Assembly: GCA_944386055.1 (NCBI GenBank)
Contig: CALWZP010000011.1
Span: 1 to 64,000 of the forward strand
DNA from: an uncultured Oscillospiraceae bacterium
GTDB taxonomy: Bacteria; Bacillota; Clostridia; Oscillospirales; Oscillospiraceae
Direction: 5' to 3'
DNA length: 64,000 bases
Part shown: one piece after another, positions 7,710 to 15,981 of the stretch
Layout: each line of letters begins with the position of its first letter
Position numbering within the stretch: the stretch's first letter is position 1
The notes under the pieces: model-generated
Databases searched by the model: none
Told to the model about the DNA's origin: nothing
What the model saw: the letters and a program-made list of their open reading frames with translations, nothing else
Translations under genes and position numbers: made by a program

Positions 7710-9902
7710 TCAGGCCTTCACCGCATCCACGGCACGGAGATGCACGGTGGCCTCGCCGCGGTAGCCCTTGCGGACCAGCAGGAAGATCAGGCCGGCCAGC
7801 AGCGCGATGGCGACCACGGTGAACACTCCGAAAGTGGCCTCGCCGGAGATCAGGCCGCCGATCTGGAAGACGATGAGGGAGACCACATAGGCAAAGCCGC
7901 ACATATAGCCGATGGCGCCCAGGGTCCACTTCCAGTTGTTCATCTCCCGCTTGATGGCGCCCATGGCAGCGAAGCAGGGGGCGCACAGCAGGTTGAAGAT
8001 CAGGAAGCTGTACGCGCTCATGGCGCCGAAGTCGGCGCCCACCAGGGCCCAGATCTCGTCGCCGGCCTCGCTGAGCTCGCCGGCATAGTTGTACAGCACG
8101 CCGAAGGTGGCGACCACCTCCTCCTTGGCGATGAGGCCGGTGATGGTGGCCACGGCGGCCTTCCAGGCCCAGTCGCCGGCCCAGCCCAGGGGGTAGAAGA
8201 TCCAGGCGATGGCGTTGCCGATGGAGGCCAGCAGGGAGTGGTTGTTGTCCTCCACCGCCTGGAACACGCCGTCCACAAAGCCGTAGCCCTGGAGGAACCA
8301 CAGCACGATGGTGGACAGCAGGATCACGGTGCCGGCCCGCTTAATGAAAGACCAGCCCCGCTCCCAGGTGCCCCGGAGCACATTGGAGACGGCGGGGGCG
8401 TGATAGGCGGGCAGCTCCATGACGAAGGGGGCGGGCTCCCCGGCGAACATCTTGAACTTCTTCAGGATGATGCCGGAGACGATCACCGCGGCCACGCCGA
8501 TGAAGTAGGCGGACACCGCCACCCACCAGGCGCTGCCGAACAGAGCGCCGGCAATGAGGCCCACGATGGGCATCTTGGCGCCGCAGGGGATGAAGCCGGT
8601 GGTCATGATGGTCATCTTGCGGTCACGGTCCTGCTCGATGGTGCGGGAGGCCATGATGCCGGGCACGCCGCAGCCGGTGGCCACCAGCATGGGGATGAAG
8701 CTCTTGCCGGACAGGCCGAAGCGGCGGAAGATCCGGTCCATGATGAAGGCCACGCGGGACATATAGCCGATGTCCTCCAGGATGCACAGCATCAGGAACA
8801 GCACCAGCATCTGAGGCACGAAGCCCAGCACGGCGCCCACGCCGCCCACGATGCCGTCCATGATCAGGCCGTACAGCCAGCCCGTCACCACCGGCTCGCC
8901 GGCGGCGTTGAGCAGGAAGCCGTTGAAGAAGTTGGGCACGATCTCCGCGAAGAGCACATCGTTGGTCCATTCGGTGGCCATGGTGCCGATGGAGATGGGG
9001 AAGCCGCCCATGGCGACAGCGTACACCACGCACATCACCACCACGAAAATGGGCAGGGCCAGGATGCGGTTGGTGACGATGCGGTCGATCTTGTCCGAGG
9101 TGGTCATGCCGGTGCGCTTTTTCTTCACACTGGTCTGGACCACCTTGGCGATGTACTCATAGCGCTCGTTGGTGATGATGGACTCCGCGTCGTCGTCCAT
9201 CTCCTCCTCGCAGCCGCGGACGATCTCCTCCACGGCGGTCCCCACCGCGCCCAGGTTCAGCTGTTCCAGCACCTTCTCGTCCCGCTCGAACAGCTTCACC
9301 GCGTACCAGCGGATGGTCTGCTGGGGCACCTTGCCCTGGATCAGTGCCTCGATCTCGGACAAGGCCTCCTCCACCCTGTCGCAGAAGGTGTGCTTGGGCT
9401 GTATCCCTGCGCCCGACTGCACCAGCCGGATGGCCGCCTCCGCAGCGGCCAGAGTGCCCTCCCCCTTCAGCGCGGAGGTCTCCACCACCGGGCAGCCCAT
9501 GGCCTCGGAGAGCTTTTTGGTGTCGATGACATCCCCGTTCTTTTTCACCACATCCATCATGTTCAGGGCGATGACCACGGGGATGCCCATCTCGGTGAGC
9601 TGGGTGGTGAGGTAGAGGTTGCGTTCGATGTTGGTGGCGTCCACCAGGTTCAGGATGGCGTCGGGCCGGTCGTTGACCAGGTAATTCCGGGCCACCACCT
9701 CCTCCAGCGTGTAGGGGGAGAGGGAGTAGATGCCGGGCAGGTCGGTGATGGTCACATCCTTGTGACCCTTCAGCTTGCCGCCCTTCTTTTCCACCGTGAC
9801 GCCGGGCCAGTTGCCCACATATTGATTGGAGCCGGTCAGGTCATTGAACATGGTGGTCTTGCCACAGTTCGGGTTGCCTGCCAGCGCGATGCTGATTGAC
9901 AT
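7710..9902 (-). CDS. feoB: Ferrous iron transporter FeoB
   Basis: This 730-aa protein imports Fe2+ through the cytoplasmic membrane. The N-terminal G domain has G1 GNPNCGKTT, G2/G3 around NWPGVTVE and DLPGIYSLSP, and G4 NMMD. A helical linker follows, then a membrane domain with two gate-type repeats (CGVPGIMASRTIE and a later LLCAPCFAAMGAI). The start is taken at ATG 9902, spaced 10 nt from GGAGG; upstream in-frame codons sit on the ribosome site itself. It is in an operon with two feoA genes upstream and a small Cys-rich partner downstream. A TTAGC-N4-GCTAA operator lies just before it. Confidence 0.97.
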   Translation of the reverse strand: MSISIALAGNPNCGKTTMFNDLTGSNQYVGNWPGVTVEKKGGKLKGHKDVTITDLPGIYSLSPYTLEEVVARNYLVNDRPDAILNLVDATNIERNLYLTTQLTEMGIPVVIALNMMDVVKKNGDVIDTKKLSEAMGCPVVETSALKGEGTLAAAEAAIRLVQSGAGIQPKHTFCDRVEEALSEIEALIQGKVPQQTIRWYAVKLFERDEKVLEQLNLGAVGTAVEEIVRGCEEEMDDDAESIITNERYEYIAKVVQTSVKKKRTGMTTSDKIDRIVTNRILALPIFVVVMCVVYAVAMGGFPISIGTMATEWTNDVLFAEIVPNFFNGFLLNAAGEPVVTGWLYGLIMDGIVGGVGAVLGFVPQMLVLFLMLCILEDIGYMSRVAFIMDRIFRRFGLSGKSFIPMLVATGCGVPGIMASRTIEQDRDRKMTIMTTGFIPCGAKMPIVGLIAGALFGSAWWVAVSAYFIGVAAVIVSGIILKKFKMFAGEPAPFVMELPAYHAPAVSNVLRGTWERGWSFIKRAGTVILLSTIVLWFLQGYGFVDGVFQAVEDNNHSLLASIGNAIAWIFYPLGWAGDWAWKAAVATITGLIAKEEVVATFGVLYNYAGELSEAGDEIWALVGADFGAMSAYSFLIFNLLCAPCFAAMGAIKREMNNWKWTLGAIGYMCGFAYVVSLIVFQIGGLISGEATFGVFTVVAIALLAGLIFLLVRKGYRGEATVHLRAVDAVKA

Positions 9903-9928
9903 TGATTTCATTCCTCCCTGTTTGCTGA

Positions 9929-9942
9929 TTAGCACCAGCTAA
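9929..9942. promoter_or_regulatory. DtxR-type operator (copy 1) before feoB
   Basis: TTAGC-ACCA-GCTAA is an inverted repeat with 4-nt spacing that matches three other sites in the feo region. It lies between feoA and feoB, 27 bp before the feoB start. Confidence 0.65.
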
Positions 9943-9984
9943 CTCTTGAGTGGACCGCTTCGGTCCGCTTTCCCTTTCAGGCGG

Positions 9985-10206
9985 TTATTCCACCAGGATC
10001 TTGGACGCGTCGCTCTTGCGCAGGGAGAGCTCATATCCCCGGACGGTGACCTCCACCGGGTCCCCCAGCGGCGCCACCTTGCGCACGAACACCTGGGCCC
10101 CCTTGGTGATCCCCATGTCCATGATGCGGCGCTTTACAGCGCCCTCGCCCTCCAGCTTGGTCACCCGGACGGTCTGTCCGCACGGCACATCTCGCAGTGT
10201 TTTCAT
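9985..10206 (-). CDS. feoA: FeoA-domain protein (73 aa)
   Basis: This small SH3-like FeoA protein carries the usual features: an MKTLRDVPCGQTVRVTKLEG start, the RRIMDMGITKGAQV turn, and a GDPVEVTVRGYELSLRKSDA strand pair. FeoA is a cytoplasmic partner that interacts with FeoB during Fe2+ uptake. It lies directly upstream of feoB and downstream of a second feoA gene, on the same strand. Confidence 0.93.
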   Translation of the reverse strand: MKTLRDVPCGQTVRVTKLEGEGAVKRRIMDMGITKGAQVFVRKVAPLGDPVEVTVRGYELSLRKSDASKILVE

Positions 10207-10262
10207 CGGCTGTTCCCTCTTTCCTCTCTGGCATTCCAGAAGATAGTATCATCCCGCCGGAT

Positions 10263-10472
10263 TCAGATCATGATCCGGCTGGCCATGGCGGTGGACAGGG
10301 CAATCCGGCTGTCCCTTACATTGACAATCAGATTTCCCCCGATCTGCGTCACCACCACCACCTGTCCGCCCACTGTGAAACCGAGGCTCTCCAGAAAGCG
10401 GCGGGTCTCGTCCTTTCCGCAGATTTTCTTCACCGTGTTTGGTTGTCCTGTCGTGGCAAAGGTCAATGGCAT
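10263..10472 (-). CDS. feoA: Second FeoA-domain protein (69 aa)
   Basis: The sequence is a FeoA domain of the shorter type (MPLTFATTGQPNTVKKICGK, then ETRRFLESLGFTVGGQV). The start is set at ATG 10472, 11 nt after AAAGGAG; an upstream GTG at 10484 overlaps the ribosome site. It is the first gene of the feo operon. Two tandem operators lie just upstream. The two FeoA proteins are clearly different in sequence, so this is not a recent duplication. Confidence 0.92.
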   Translation of the reverse strand: MPLTFATTGQPNTVKKICGKDETRRFLESLGFTVGGQVVVVTQIGGNLIVNVRDSRIALSTAMASRIMI

Positions 10473-10503
10473 GATGGTAATCACTCCTTTTCACCTGCGG
10501 AGA

Positions 10504-10517
10504 TTAGCACTCGCTAA
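10504..10517. promoter_or_regulatory. DtxR-type operator (copy 2) before feoA
   Basis: TTAGC-ACTC-GCTAA is the same inverted repeat and spacing as the other three. It lies about 30 bp upstream of the first feoA start. Confidence 0.7.
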
Positions 10518-10535
10518 CCCATTGCCAACAAAAAT

Positions 10536-10553
10536 GGTTAGTATGTACTAACC
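10536..10553. promoter_or_regulatory. DtxR-type operator (copy 3) before feoA
   Basis: GGTTAGTATGTACTAACC is a perfect 18-bp palindrome, with 14 bp between its TTAG and the end of copy 2's repeat. Two adjacent sites suggest cooperative repressor binding over the feo promoter. Confidence 0.75.
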
Positions 10554-10633
10554 GCAGATTCGAGCAAAGTTTACCACAGCCCCCCGCCATTGTCAACCAC
10601 TTCCTGAAAAATTTTTTCTCCGCCGAATTTCCC

Positions 10634-10662
10634 TTGCCCAACCAGTCATCTTATAGTATAAT
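10634..10662 (+). promoter_or_regulatory. Sigma-A promoter of the DtxR-type regulator gene
   Basis: TTGCCC (10634-10639), a 17-nt spacer and a perfect TATAAT (10657-10662) lie 64 bp upstream of the regulator start. Confidence 0.7.
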
Positions 10663-10726
10663 ATGACCAATTCCTATGGTCCGATGCCTGAGGCTTCTTC
10701 CTCCACATCAGAAAGGGGGCTTTCCC

Positions 10727-11104
10727 ATGACGAGAAATAACGAGTCTGCCGAGGATTATCTGGAGGCGATCCTGATGCTCTCCCAGCAAAAGGGCCTGGT
10801 CCGTTCCATTGACATTGCCCATCAGATGAACTATACCAAACCCAGCGTCAGCCGGGCCATGAGCCTGCTGCGGGAGCGGGGGCATATCGTCATGGACAAG
10901 GACGGGTGGATCACCCTTACTGATACTGGCCGCGCCATTGCCGAGCGGATCTACGAACGGCACCGTCTGCTTACCCAGTGGCTGACCCAGCTGGGTGTCT
11001 CTCCCCAGGTGGCCGCAGAGGATGCCTGCCGGCTGGAACACGACCTCAGCGACGAGACCTTCCAGCGGATGAAGGAGCATATCGCCGCGTCGAAGCAGCC
11101 TTAG
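10727..11104 (+). CDS. DtxR/MntR-family metal-dependent regulator
   Basis: This 125-aa regulator has a winged helix-turn-helix (about 5-65, SAEDYLEAILML then MNYTKPSVSRAMSLLRERG) and a short dimerisation/metal domain with candidate ligands His87, Glu104, His106 and His118. It lacks the C-terminal SH3 domain of long DtxR proteins, like MntR. It is divergent from the feo operon and lies among four matching palindromes, so it is the probable repressor that senses Fe2+ (or Mn2+). Start: the ATG after AAAGGGGG; a longer frame from 10676 has no ribosome site. Confidence 0.9.
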   Translation: MTRNNESAEDYLEAILMLSQQKGLVRSIDIAHQMNYTKPSVSRAMSLLRERGHIVMDKDGWITLTDTGRAIAERIYERHRLLTQWLTQLGVSPQVAAEDACRLEHDLSDETFQRMKEHIAASKQP

Positions 11105-11171
11105 CGGCAGGGCCGCCGCGCCGCCGCGGTCCCTGCCGCAGAAATATTTTTCCTTTTTTGCGGGTTTCCTA

Positions 11172-11220
11172 TTGACAAAGTGTGTTTTTTATATTACCCT
11201 TTGGTTAGCTAATGCTAACC
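11172..11220 (+). promoter_or_regulatory. Promoter with DtxR-type operator (copy 4) before the DUF2325 gene
   Basis: TTGACA (11172-11177), a 17-nt spacer and TACCCT (11195-11200) are followed at once by the perfect palindrome GGTTAGCTAATGCTAACC (11203-11220). A repressor bound there would cover the transcription start. Confidence 0.75.
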
Positions 11221-11246
11221 TCCATGAGAACAGAAAGGAGTTTCCC

Positions 11247-11537
11247 ATGAGTGTCGTCATCGTCGGAGGCAACGAGAGAATGGAGCGGCAATACAAGGAT
11301 ATCTGCAAAAGCCATGGCTGCCGGGCCAAAGTATTCGCCAAAATGCCCGCAGATTTCAAGAGAAAGATCGGCTCCCCCGACCTGATTATCCTGTTCACCA
11401 GCACGGTGTCCCATAAAATGGTGGAGTGTGCCACCACCGAGGCCAAACGGCAGAATGCCATCGTCGCACGCAGTCACAGCAGCAGCGCCTGCGCGCTGAA
11501 GGAGCTTCTCCAGCTGCACTGTCCCGTTCACGCATAA
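11247..11537 (+). CDS. DUF2325 domain protein
   Basis: This 96-aa protein starts at the ATG after AAAGGAG. It fits the DUF2325 family: an MSVVIVGGNERMERQYKDIC start, a central LIILFTSTVSHKMVECA segment and an RSHSSSACALKELL end. Such genes often sit beside feo genes. The nucleotide-binding-like fold is of unknown function. The operator at its promoter places it in the same metal regulon as feoAB, so a role in iron handling is likely but unproven. Confidence 0.85.
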   Translation: MSVVIVGGNERMERQYKDICKSHGCRAKVFAKMPADFKRKIGSPDLIILFTSTVSHKMVECATTEAKRQNAIVARSHSSSACALKELLQLHCPVHA

Positions 11538-11590
11538 CCATTAGTTAGTCATTGCTTACTCTTTTTCTTCCTTGCTCAAACTACCTCCTT

Positions 11591-11640
11591 CCCCAAAGCA
11601 CAGCGGGCCGCCGATCTCGGCGGCCCGCTGTGCTTTGGGG
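11591..11640. terminator. Long hairpin terminator after the DUF2325 gene
   Basis: Bases 11591-11614 and 11617-11640 form a near-perfect inverted repeat of 24 bp. It lies between the DUF2325 gene (plus) and the DUF1275 gene (minus), which converge, so it probably serves both. The 137 bp to the DUF1275 stop hold no credible gene. Confidence 0.8.
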
Positions 11641-11777
11641 CAAAAGTCAAACTGGAAGCGGCCGTGATACCGCTCCGACGGGGGTTCGCCCTCACCGCCC
11701 CATGCCTTAGGCGCTTCTCCCTCGGATTTTGGAGTCGTACGCCGTCCCGCACGCAATGGTGTTGAGCGCGGGCTGTT

Positions 11778-12464
11778 TCATTCCGGCTCCTCCTTCCCGC
11801 CCTTCTGAAACATGAGCAGGAAGGCCAGCAGCTGGATTCCCGCCGGGATCAGCACCACCCGCCCGTTCCCAGCAAGATGACCGGACACGCCCCCCAAAGC
11901 GGCCCCCGCCGCAAAGGCCAGGATGATGCCGTAATACTCCCATGCCCGGTGGAGCAGCGGCCGCTCCCCCGTTCTTTGGAAGCGGAAAAGCAGTTCGGTC
12001 CCGCTGCGCAGATTACCGGTGCACATGGTGGTGGCCATGCTGTTTCCGTCCACCTTGCGGAAGGTCTGTACCTGAAGGGCGCAGACGAAGGACACCAGCA
12101 TGTTGGCCGGAGCGTCCCACTCTCCCAGCGGGAGGAACGCCACTGCAATCAGCGCCGCGATCTCCGCCCCCAGGGTCACCTGCCGCCAGTGGATGCGGCC
12201 TGCGGCGGGAGCGCGCTCCCGCACCGCCTGGGTAAGCCAAACACCGGCGGCAAAGGTAAGAATGAGCAGCAGGCAGTGTCCCGCGTGGAGCCAGTCTCCC
12301 TCCGCCAGGCTGATGCCCAGCAGCACCACATTTCCCGTCTGTGCATTGGCGAACACCCCACCCCGCAGCAGATAGGTGTACGCATCCAGAAAGCCGCCCG
12401 CCGCAGCCAGCAGCACGCCCAGAAAATAGCTGTCCGACATCTGCCCCCGCTGCAGTCTGCTCAC
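11778..12464 (-). CDS. DUF1275 (YoaK-like) membrane protein
   Basis: This 228-aa protein has six or seven membrane segments and the family signature GGFLDAYTYLLRGGVFANAQ near its N-terminus, followed by TGNVVLLG. YoaK-type proteins are cytoplasmic membrane proteins of unknown function. The start is GTG 12464, which forms a 4-nt GTGA overlap with the stop of the upstream acetyltransferase and has GGGAGGG five bases before it; ATG 12440 lacks a well-spaced site. Translational coupling with the upstream gene is expected. Confidence 0.85.
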   Translation of the reverse strand: MSRLQRGQMSDSYFLGVLLAAAGGFLDAYTYLLRGGVFANAQTGNVVLLGISLAEGDWLHAGHCLLLILTFAAGVWLTQAVRERAPAAGRIHWRQVTLGAEIAALIAVAFLPLGEWDAPANMLVSFVCALQVQTFRKVDGNSMATTMCTGNLRSGTELLFRFQRTGERPLLHRAWEYYGIILAFAAGAALGGVSGHLAGNGRVVLIPAGIQLLAFLLMFQKGGKEEPE

Positions 12465-13225
12465 CGTGTCCCTCCCCGGGGCGGGAGCCGGAAGCGCTCC
12501 CACAGCAGGCGGTCCCGCTCCTCCTCCGTCACCGGTTTGGCCTCGGGGCTCTGCCCCGGGCGCTCCATCAGAAGAAAGTCATCCCGAAGCGTGAGCCGTC
12601 CCTCTGGCAGCTCCCGGGAACAGACCAGCATATAAGTAAATTTGCACTGGGGAGAGGCGCACAGGAAATCACACATCTCCCGATACTCCTCCCGCCGGCG
12701 GGGCGTGTCGGTAAAACGATACTCCTCTGTGACCGTCCCGTCCGATTTCTCCCGCTCCAGCAGATACCAATCCCCTTCCCGGCGCAGGCGGTATCGGAAG
12801 CGGCCGTCCCACTGCCAGTCCTCCTCATCCAGGCGCAGAGGGCGCAGATACCCCCGTCCAAAGCCCGCGTCCGCGATATACCGTCCCTGGGGCAGCTGCG
12901 CCAACACCAGGGCGTGGGCAAAGTCCCCCCCGGCGCCGCCGGCCACGATCCCCGAGAGCAGGGCGGTGTCCAGCCCCAGGCGGCGGAGCACCTCCTCCAT
13001 CAGGAAGTTCAGTTCATAGCACACCCCGCCCCGCCGGCGCTCCAGCAGCTTCTCCGCCAGCTCGTCGGTGCCGAACCGGAGCGGAACGCCCTGCAGGATA
13101 TCCAGATTTTCATAGGGGATCTCCGCCAGGCTCTGCCGCTGGACGGCACGCAGGAGCTCCAGTCCGTCCTGCGGCACTTCAGCCAGTCTCAGCCGCTCCA
13201 GATAGGCACGCAGCATCGAGTCCAT
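12461..13225 (-). CDS. Arylamine N-acetyltransferase
   Basis: This 254-aa enzyme transfers acetyl (or acyl) from CoA to arylamines and similar substrates. The Cys-His-Asp triad is visible: C69 in RRGGVCYELN, H104 in GDFAHALVLA and D119 in YIADAGFG. The length is normal for the family. Its ribosome site AAGGAG lies inside the end of recO, and its stop overlaps the start of the DUF1275 gene, so the three genes are probably co-transcribed. Confidence 0.93.
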   Translation of the reverse strand: MDSMLRAYLERLRLAEVPQDGLELLRAVQRQSLAEIPYENLDILQGVPLRFGTDELAEKLLERRRGGVCYELNFLMEEVLRRLGLDTALLSGIVAGGAGGDFAHALVLAQLPQGRYIADAGFGRGYLRPLRLDEEDWQWDGRFRYRLRREGDWYLLEREKSDGTVTEEYRFTDTPRRREEYREMCDFLCASPQCKFTYMLVCSRELPEGRLTLRDDFLLMERPGQSPEAKPVTEEERDRLLWERFRLPPRGGTR

Positions 13226-13231
13226 CCCGCT

Positions 13232-13984
13232 TCACTCCTTCATGGTCAGCTGTTTGTAAAAATCCAGGGTCCGGAAGCCGCGCTCCAGCTGGGTGAGCAG
13301 ATAGGCCTCCGCCAGATCCCTCAGCTGTCCCAGCGACTGAGGGTCCAGCCGAAAGGAGAACAGCCGCTTTGGATCTCCCCACAGCACATGGCGCAGGGCG
13401 GCCAGTGCCGCCGTGGTCAGGGGCATGGAGATTCCCTCCCCCACTTCCCCGCGGCAGGTGTCGCAGTGGAGCACCCCCTGGGACAGGTGGAGCATGGGCC
13501 GCTCCGGCTGCCGTCCGCAGACGGCACAGGCATCCGCCAGCGGCTCATATCCCGCCAGGGCCAGGATGCGCAGCTCAAAGGCCGCCTTCACCTGGTCCTG
13601 GGGCCAGCTTCCCTGGTCCAGGGCATACAGGCTGTTCAGCAGCAGGGAGAGTACCTCCGGCGCGGGGAGGTCCTCCTGGGTGAGCTGCTCGGTGAGCTCG
13701 GCAAAATAGCTGGCCAGCGCCAGCTTTTCCAGATCGTCCCGCAGTCCCCGAAACTGCCGCAGGGAGGAGGCCTCCTTCACCGCCCAGCGGCCCTGGTATT
13801 CATACAGGGCGAACTCGCCATACACCAGCTGCTGGCAGGCGGCGGAGCTCTGGCTTCCCTTTTTCCGGCAGCCCCGGGCGGTGACCGTCTGCTTCCCCAT
13901 CTCCCGGGTGAGCAGGGTAAGGATCTTGTCCGACTCCTTGTAATTCACTTCCCGCAGCACCACCGCCGTGGTCGTCGTGTGCAT
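13232..13984 (-). CDS. recO: DNA repair protein RecO
   Basis: This 250-aa protein has an N-terminal OB fold (MHTTTTAVVLREVNYKESDK onward), a helical C-terminal part and a zinc-binding module (CAVCGR...CDTCRG, about residues 155-178). RecO helps RecR load RecA on SSB-coated DNA in gap repair. The neighbours yqzL and era immediately upstream are the usual Firmicutes order. Confidence 0.95.
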   Translation of the reverse strand: MHTTTTAVVLREVNYKESDKILTLLTREMGKQTVTARGCRKKGSQSSAACQQLVYGEFALYEYQGRWAVKEASSLRQFRGLRDDLEKLALASYFAELTEQLTQEDLPAPEVLSLLLNSLYALDQGSWPQDQVKAAFELRILALAGYEPLADACAVCGRQPERPMLHLSQGVLHCDTCRGEVGEGISMPLTTAALAALRHVLWGDPKRLFSFRLDPQSLGQLRDLAEAYLLTQLERGFRTLDFYKQLTMKE

Positions 13985-14023
13985 GATATCACCTGATTTT
14001 ATGTACCGCCCCCGCCCCAGTCG

Positions 14024-14197
14024 CTAAGACAGCGCCTGGGGCGGCCGGGACGGCGGGTCTTCCCGGATGTCCGGTCCCATCTGAGGGTGGGACCGGGCGG
14101 GACCATGGCGGGGTCCGGCCTGTTCTCCCTTCGCTGCCAAATAGGCTTGGGGCAGTCCCGTCTGCCAGAACAGCGCCCAATATCCATCCTGAACCAT
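14024..14197 (-). CDS. YqzL-like small protein
   Basis: A 57-aa gene lies between era and recO with a strong ribosome site (GGAAGGAGG) before its ATG. The N-terminal half matches the short YqzL type seen at this place in Firmicutes: an aromatic start (GYWALFWQTGLPQAYL) followed by a polar stretch. The Pro-rich remainder looks poorly structured. Function is unknown; its value is as a conserved positional marker of the era-recO operon. Confidence 0.75.
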   Translation of the reverse strand: MVQDGYWALFWQTGLPQAYLAAKGEQAGPRHGPARSHPQMGPDIREDPPSRPPQALS

Positions 14198-14271
14198 CTC
14201 CGCCGCCCTCCTTCCGGAGTTAGGCTGTGCGCCGGGGCAAAAACTATGTCAGGGAATTGCAGGGGTCCCGC

Positions 14272-15168
14272 TTACCGCTCGTTCGTATAGCCGAAATTGC
14301 GGATCATGGCCAGGCGGTCCCGCCAGTTGTCCTTGACCTTCACCCAGGTGCCAAGATAGACCTTAGTCCCCAAAAAGCGCTCCATGTCCTCCCGGGCCTG
14401 GGTGGAGATCTTCTTCAGCATGGCCCCCTGCTTGCCGATGATGATGCCCTTGTGGCTCTCCTTCTCGCAGTAGATCACCGCCTCGATCTCGACGACGCCG
14501 TCCTCCCGCTCGCGAAAGCGCTCGATGGTCACAGCGGTGCCGTGAGGGATCTCCTTGTCCAGATTCAGCAGCAACTTTTCCCGGACGATCTCCGCCATGA
14601 TCTGCCGTTCCGGCTGATCGGTGATCATGTCGGTGGGGAACAGCGCCGGGCCGGGGGGCAGCAGTTTTTCCAGCTCGTCCAGAAGGGTGTCCATTCCGTC
14701 TCCCTCCCGGGCGGAGATGGGGACCACCGCCTGGAAGGGGTGGGCCTGCCGGTACAGGTCCATCACCTGGAGCAGGGTCTCCTTTTTCACCGTGTCGATC
14801 TTGTTGATGACCAGCACCGCCGGAAGCTTCCGCTCCCCGATGCGGCGGATGAGCTCCTCCTCCTGGGGGCCCATGCTGGGAATGGGTTCCACCAGCAGAC
14901 ACACGCCGTCCACATCGGCCACGCTCTCCTCCACCACCTGGACCATATAGTCGCCCAGCCGGGTACGCGGCTTATGCAGGCCCGGTGTATCCAGGAAGAC
15001 GAACTGGCACTCTCCCCGATTGAGGATGGCCGTGATGCGGTTGCGGGTGGTCTGAGGCTTGTCGGTGACAATGGCCACCTTCTCCCCCACCAGCGCGTTG
15101 GTCAGGGTGGACTTGCCCACATTGGGCCGTCCGCAGATGGTGATAATGCCGGATCGTTTGATCTCCAT
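14272..15168 (-). CDS. era: GTPase Era
   Basis: This 298-aa ribosome assembly GTPase has G1 GRPNVGKST, G3 DTPGLHKP and G4 NKID, followed by a C-terminal KH domain (about 205-290, with the GKQGAMLKKI RNA-binding loop). Era binds 16S rRNA near its 3' end during 30S maturation. It is grouped with ybeY, also a 16S processing factor, on the same strand. Confidence 0.97.
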   Translation of the reverse strand: MEIKRSGIITICGRPNVGKSTLTNALVGEKVAIVTDKPQTTRNRITAILNRGECQFVFLDTPGLHKPRTRLGDYMVQVVEESVADVDGVCLLVEPIPSMGPQEEELIRRIGERKLPAVLVINKIDTVKKETLLQVMDLYRQAHPFQAVVPISAREGDGMDTLLDELEKLLPPGPALFPTDMITDQPERQIMAEIVREKLLLNLDKEIPHGTAVTIERFREREDGVVEIEAVIYCEKESHKGIIIGKQGAMLKKISTQAREDMERFLGTKVYLGTWVKVKDNWRDRLAMIRNFGYTNER

Positions 15169-15212
15169 GGACTCCTCCTGTTCTTCTCCGCGCCTTGCGG
15201 CGCCTTATTCTC

Positions 15213-15461
15213 TCACCATCCCAGGGTGCTGATATAAAAGTAGATCCCCATGGCCGCCAGGATCGCCGCGATGATCAGATTCAGCACCGTGATCTTGCGG
15301 TACTCTTTTTTCTTGTCCATTTTTTCCTTCTGCTCCTTGGTCGCCCCCAGATAGGGCGGGCAGAGGATGGGCCCCTTGCCCCGCGCGGTAAAGGCCGCAT
15401 AGATCAAAAAGATCAACGCCGCCACGCCGAAAAAAATCAGGGAAAACAGTCCCGGTGTCAT
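15213..15461 (-). CDS. Small membrane protein, two segments (82 aa)
   Basis: The protein has two hydrophobic segments (about residues 5-25 and 58-80) separated by a basic, Lys-rich loop (KEQKEKMDKKKEYRK). It resembles the DUF3784-type small membrane proteins, though the match is by eye. It starts 4 bp after ybeY stops, so it is part of the ybeY-era operon. Confidence 0.65.
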   Translation of the reverse strand: MTPGLFSLIFFGVAALIFLIYAAFTARGKGPILCPPYLGATKEQKEKMDKKKEYRKITVLNLIIAAILAAMGIYFYISTLGW

Positions 15462-15465
15462 GTCC

Positions 15466-15978
15466 TTATCCTCCTTGTTTCTCTTGTTTTTGTCCCATCA
15501 GCTCCGGCCGGGCAAGGATCTCCTCCTCCCGCCGGCGCATGAGGCGCTTGTCCTCCCCCTCGTCCACATGGTCGTACCCCAGCAGATGGAGCACCGAGTG
15601 GACGGTGAGATAGCACAGCTCCCGCCGCAGGCCGTGGCCGTACTCCTCTCCCTGGGCGGCGGCCCGCTCCAGGGAGATGGCCATATCCCCCAGGGGGACC
15701 AGTCCCGTCTCCGGGTCCGCCCACTCCGCCGCGGGCTTGTCCCCCGCCGCCAGGCGGAACATGGGAAAGGAGAGCACATCGGTGGGCCGGTCCAGCCCCC
15801 GCATCTCCCGGTTGATCTCCCGGATGCCCTCGTCGTCGGTGAGAAGCACATCCACCTCGCAGGGCAGCTCAACCCCTTCCGCCTGCAGGGCGGAGGTGAT
15901 GGCCTGTGTGATCAGCGCAGCCTGCTCCTGAGGGACCTCCCCGGTCAGGTCGCTGTCGATGAGGATCCGATGGTCCAT
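15466..15978 (-). CDS. ybeY: Endoribonuclease YbeY
   Basis: This 170-aa metalloprotein is a 16S rRNA maturation and ribosome quality-control RNase. The zinc-binding HSVLHLLGYDH motif is intact at about residues 127-137, and TDVLSFPM is the other family signature. It stands 3 bp downstream of the SRPBCC-like gene and is followed by the small membrane protein gene and era. Confidence 0.95.
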   Translation of the reverse strand: MDHRILIDSDLTGEVPQEQAALITQAITSALQAEGVELPCEVDVLLTDDEGIREINREMRGLDRPTDVLSFPMFRLAAGDKPAAEWADPETGLVPLGDMAISLERAAAQGEEYGHGLRRELCYLTVHSVLHLLGYDHVDEGEDKRLMRRREEEILARPELMGQKQEKQGG

Positions 15979-15981
15979 CTC

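Noticed and set aside
11556-11756. Short minus-strand frame between the DUF2325 and DUF1275 genes
   Set aside because: It reads through the terminator hairpin and has no start signals.
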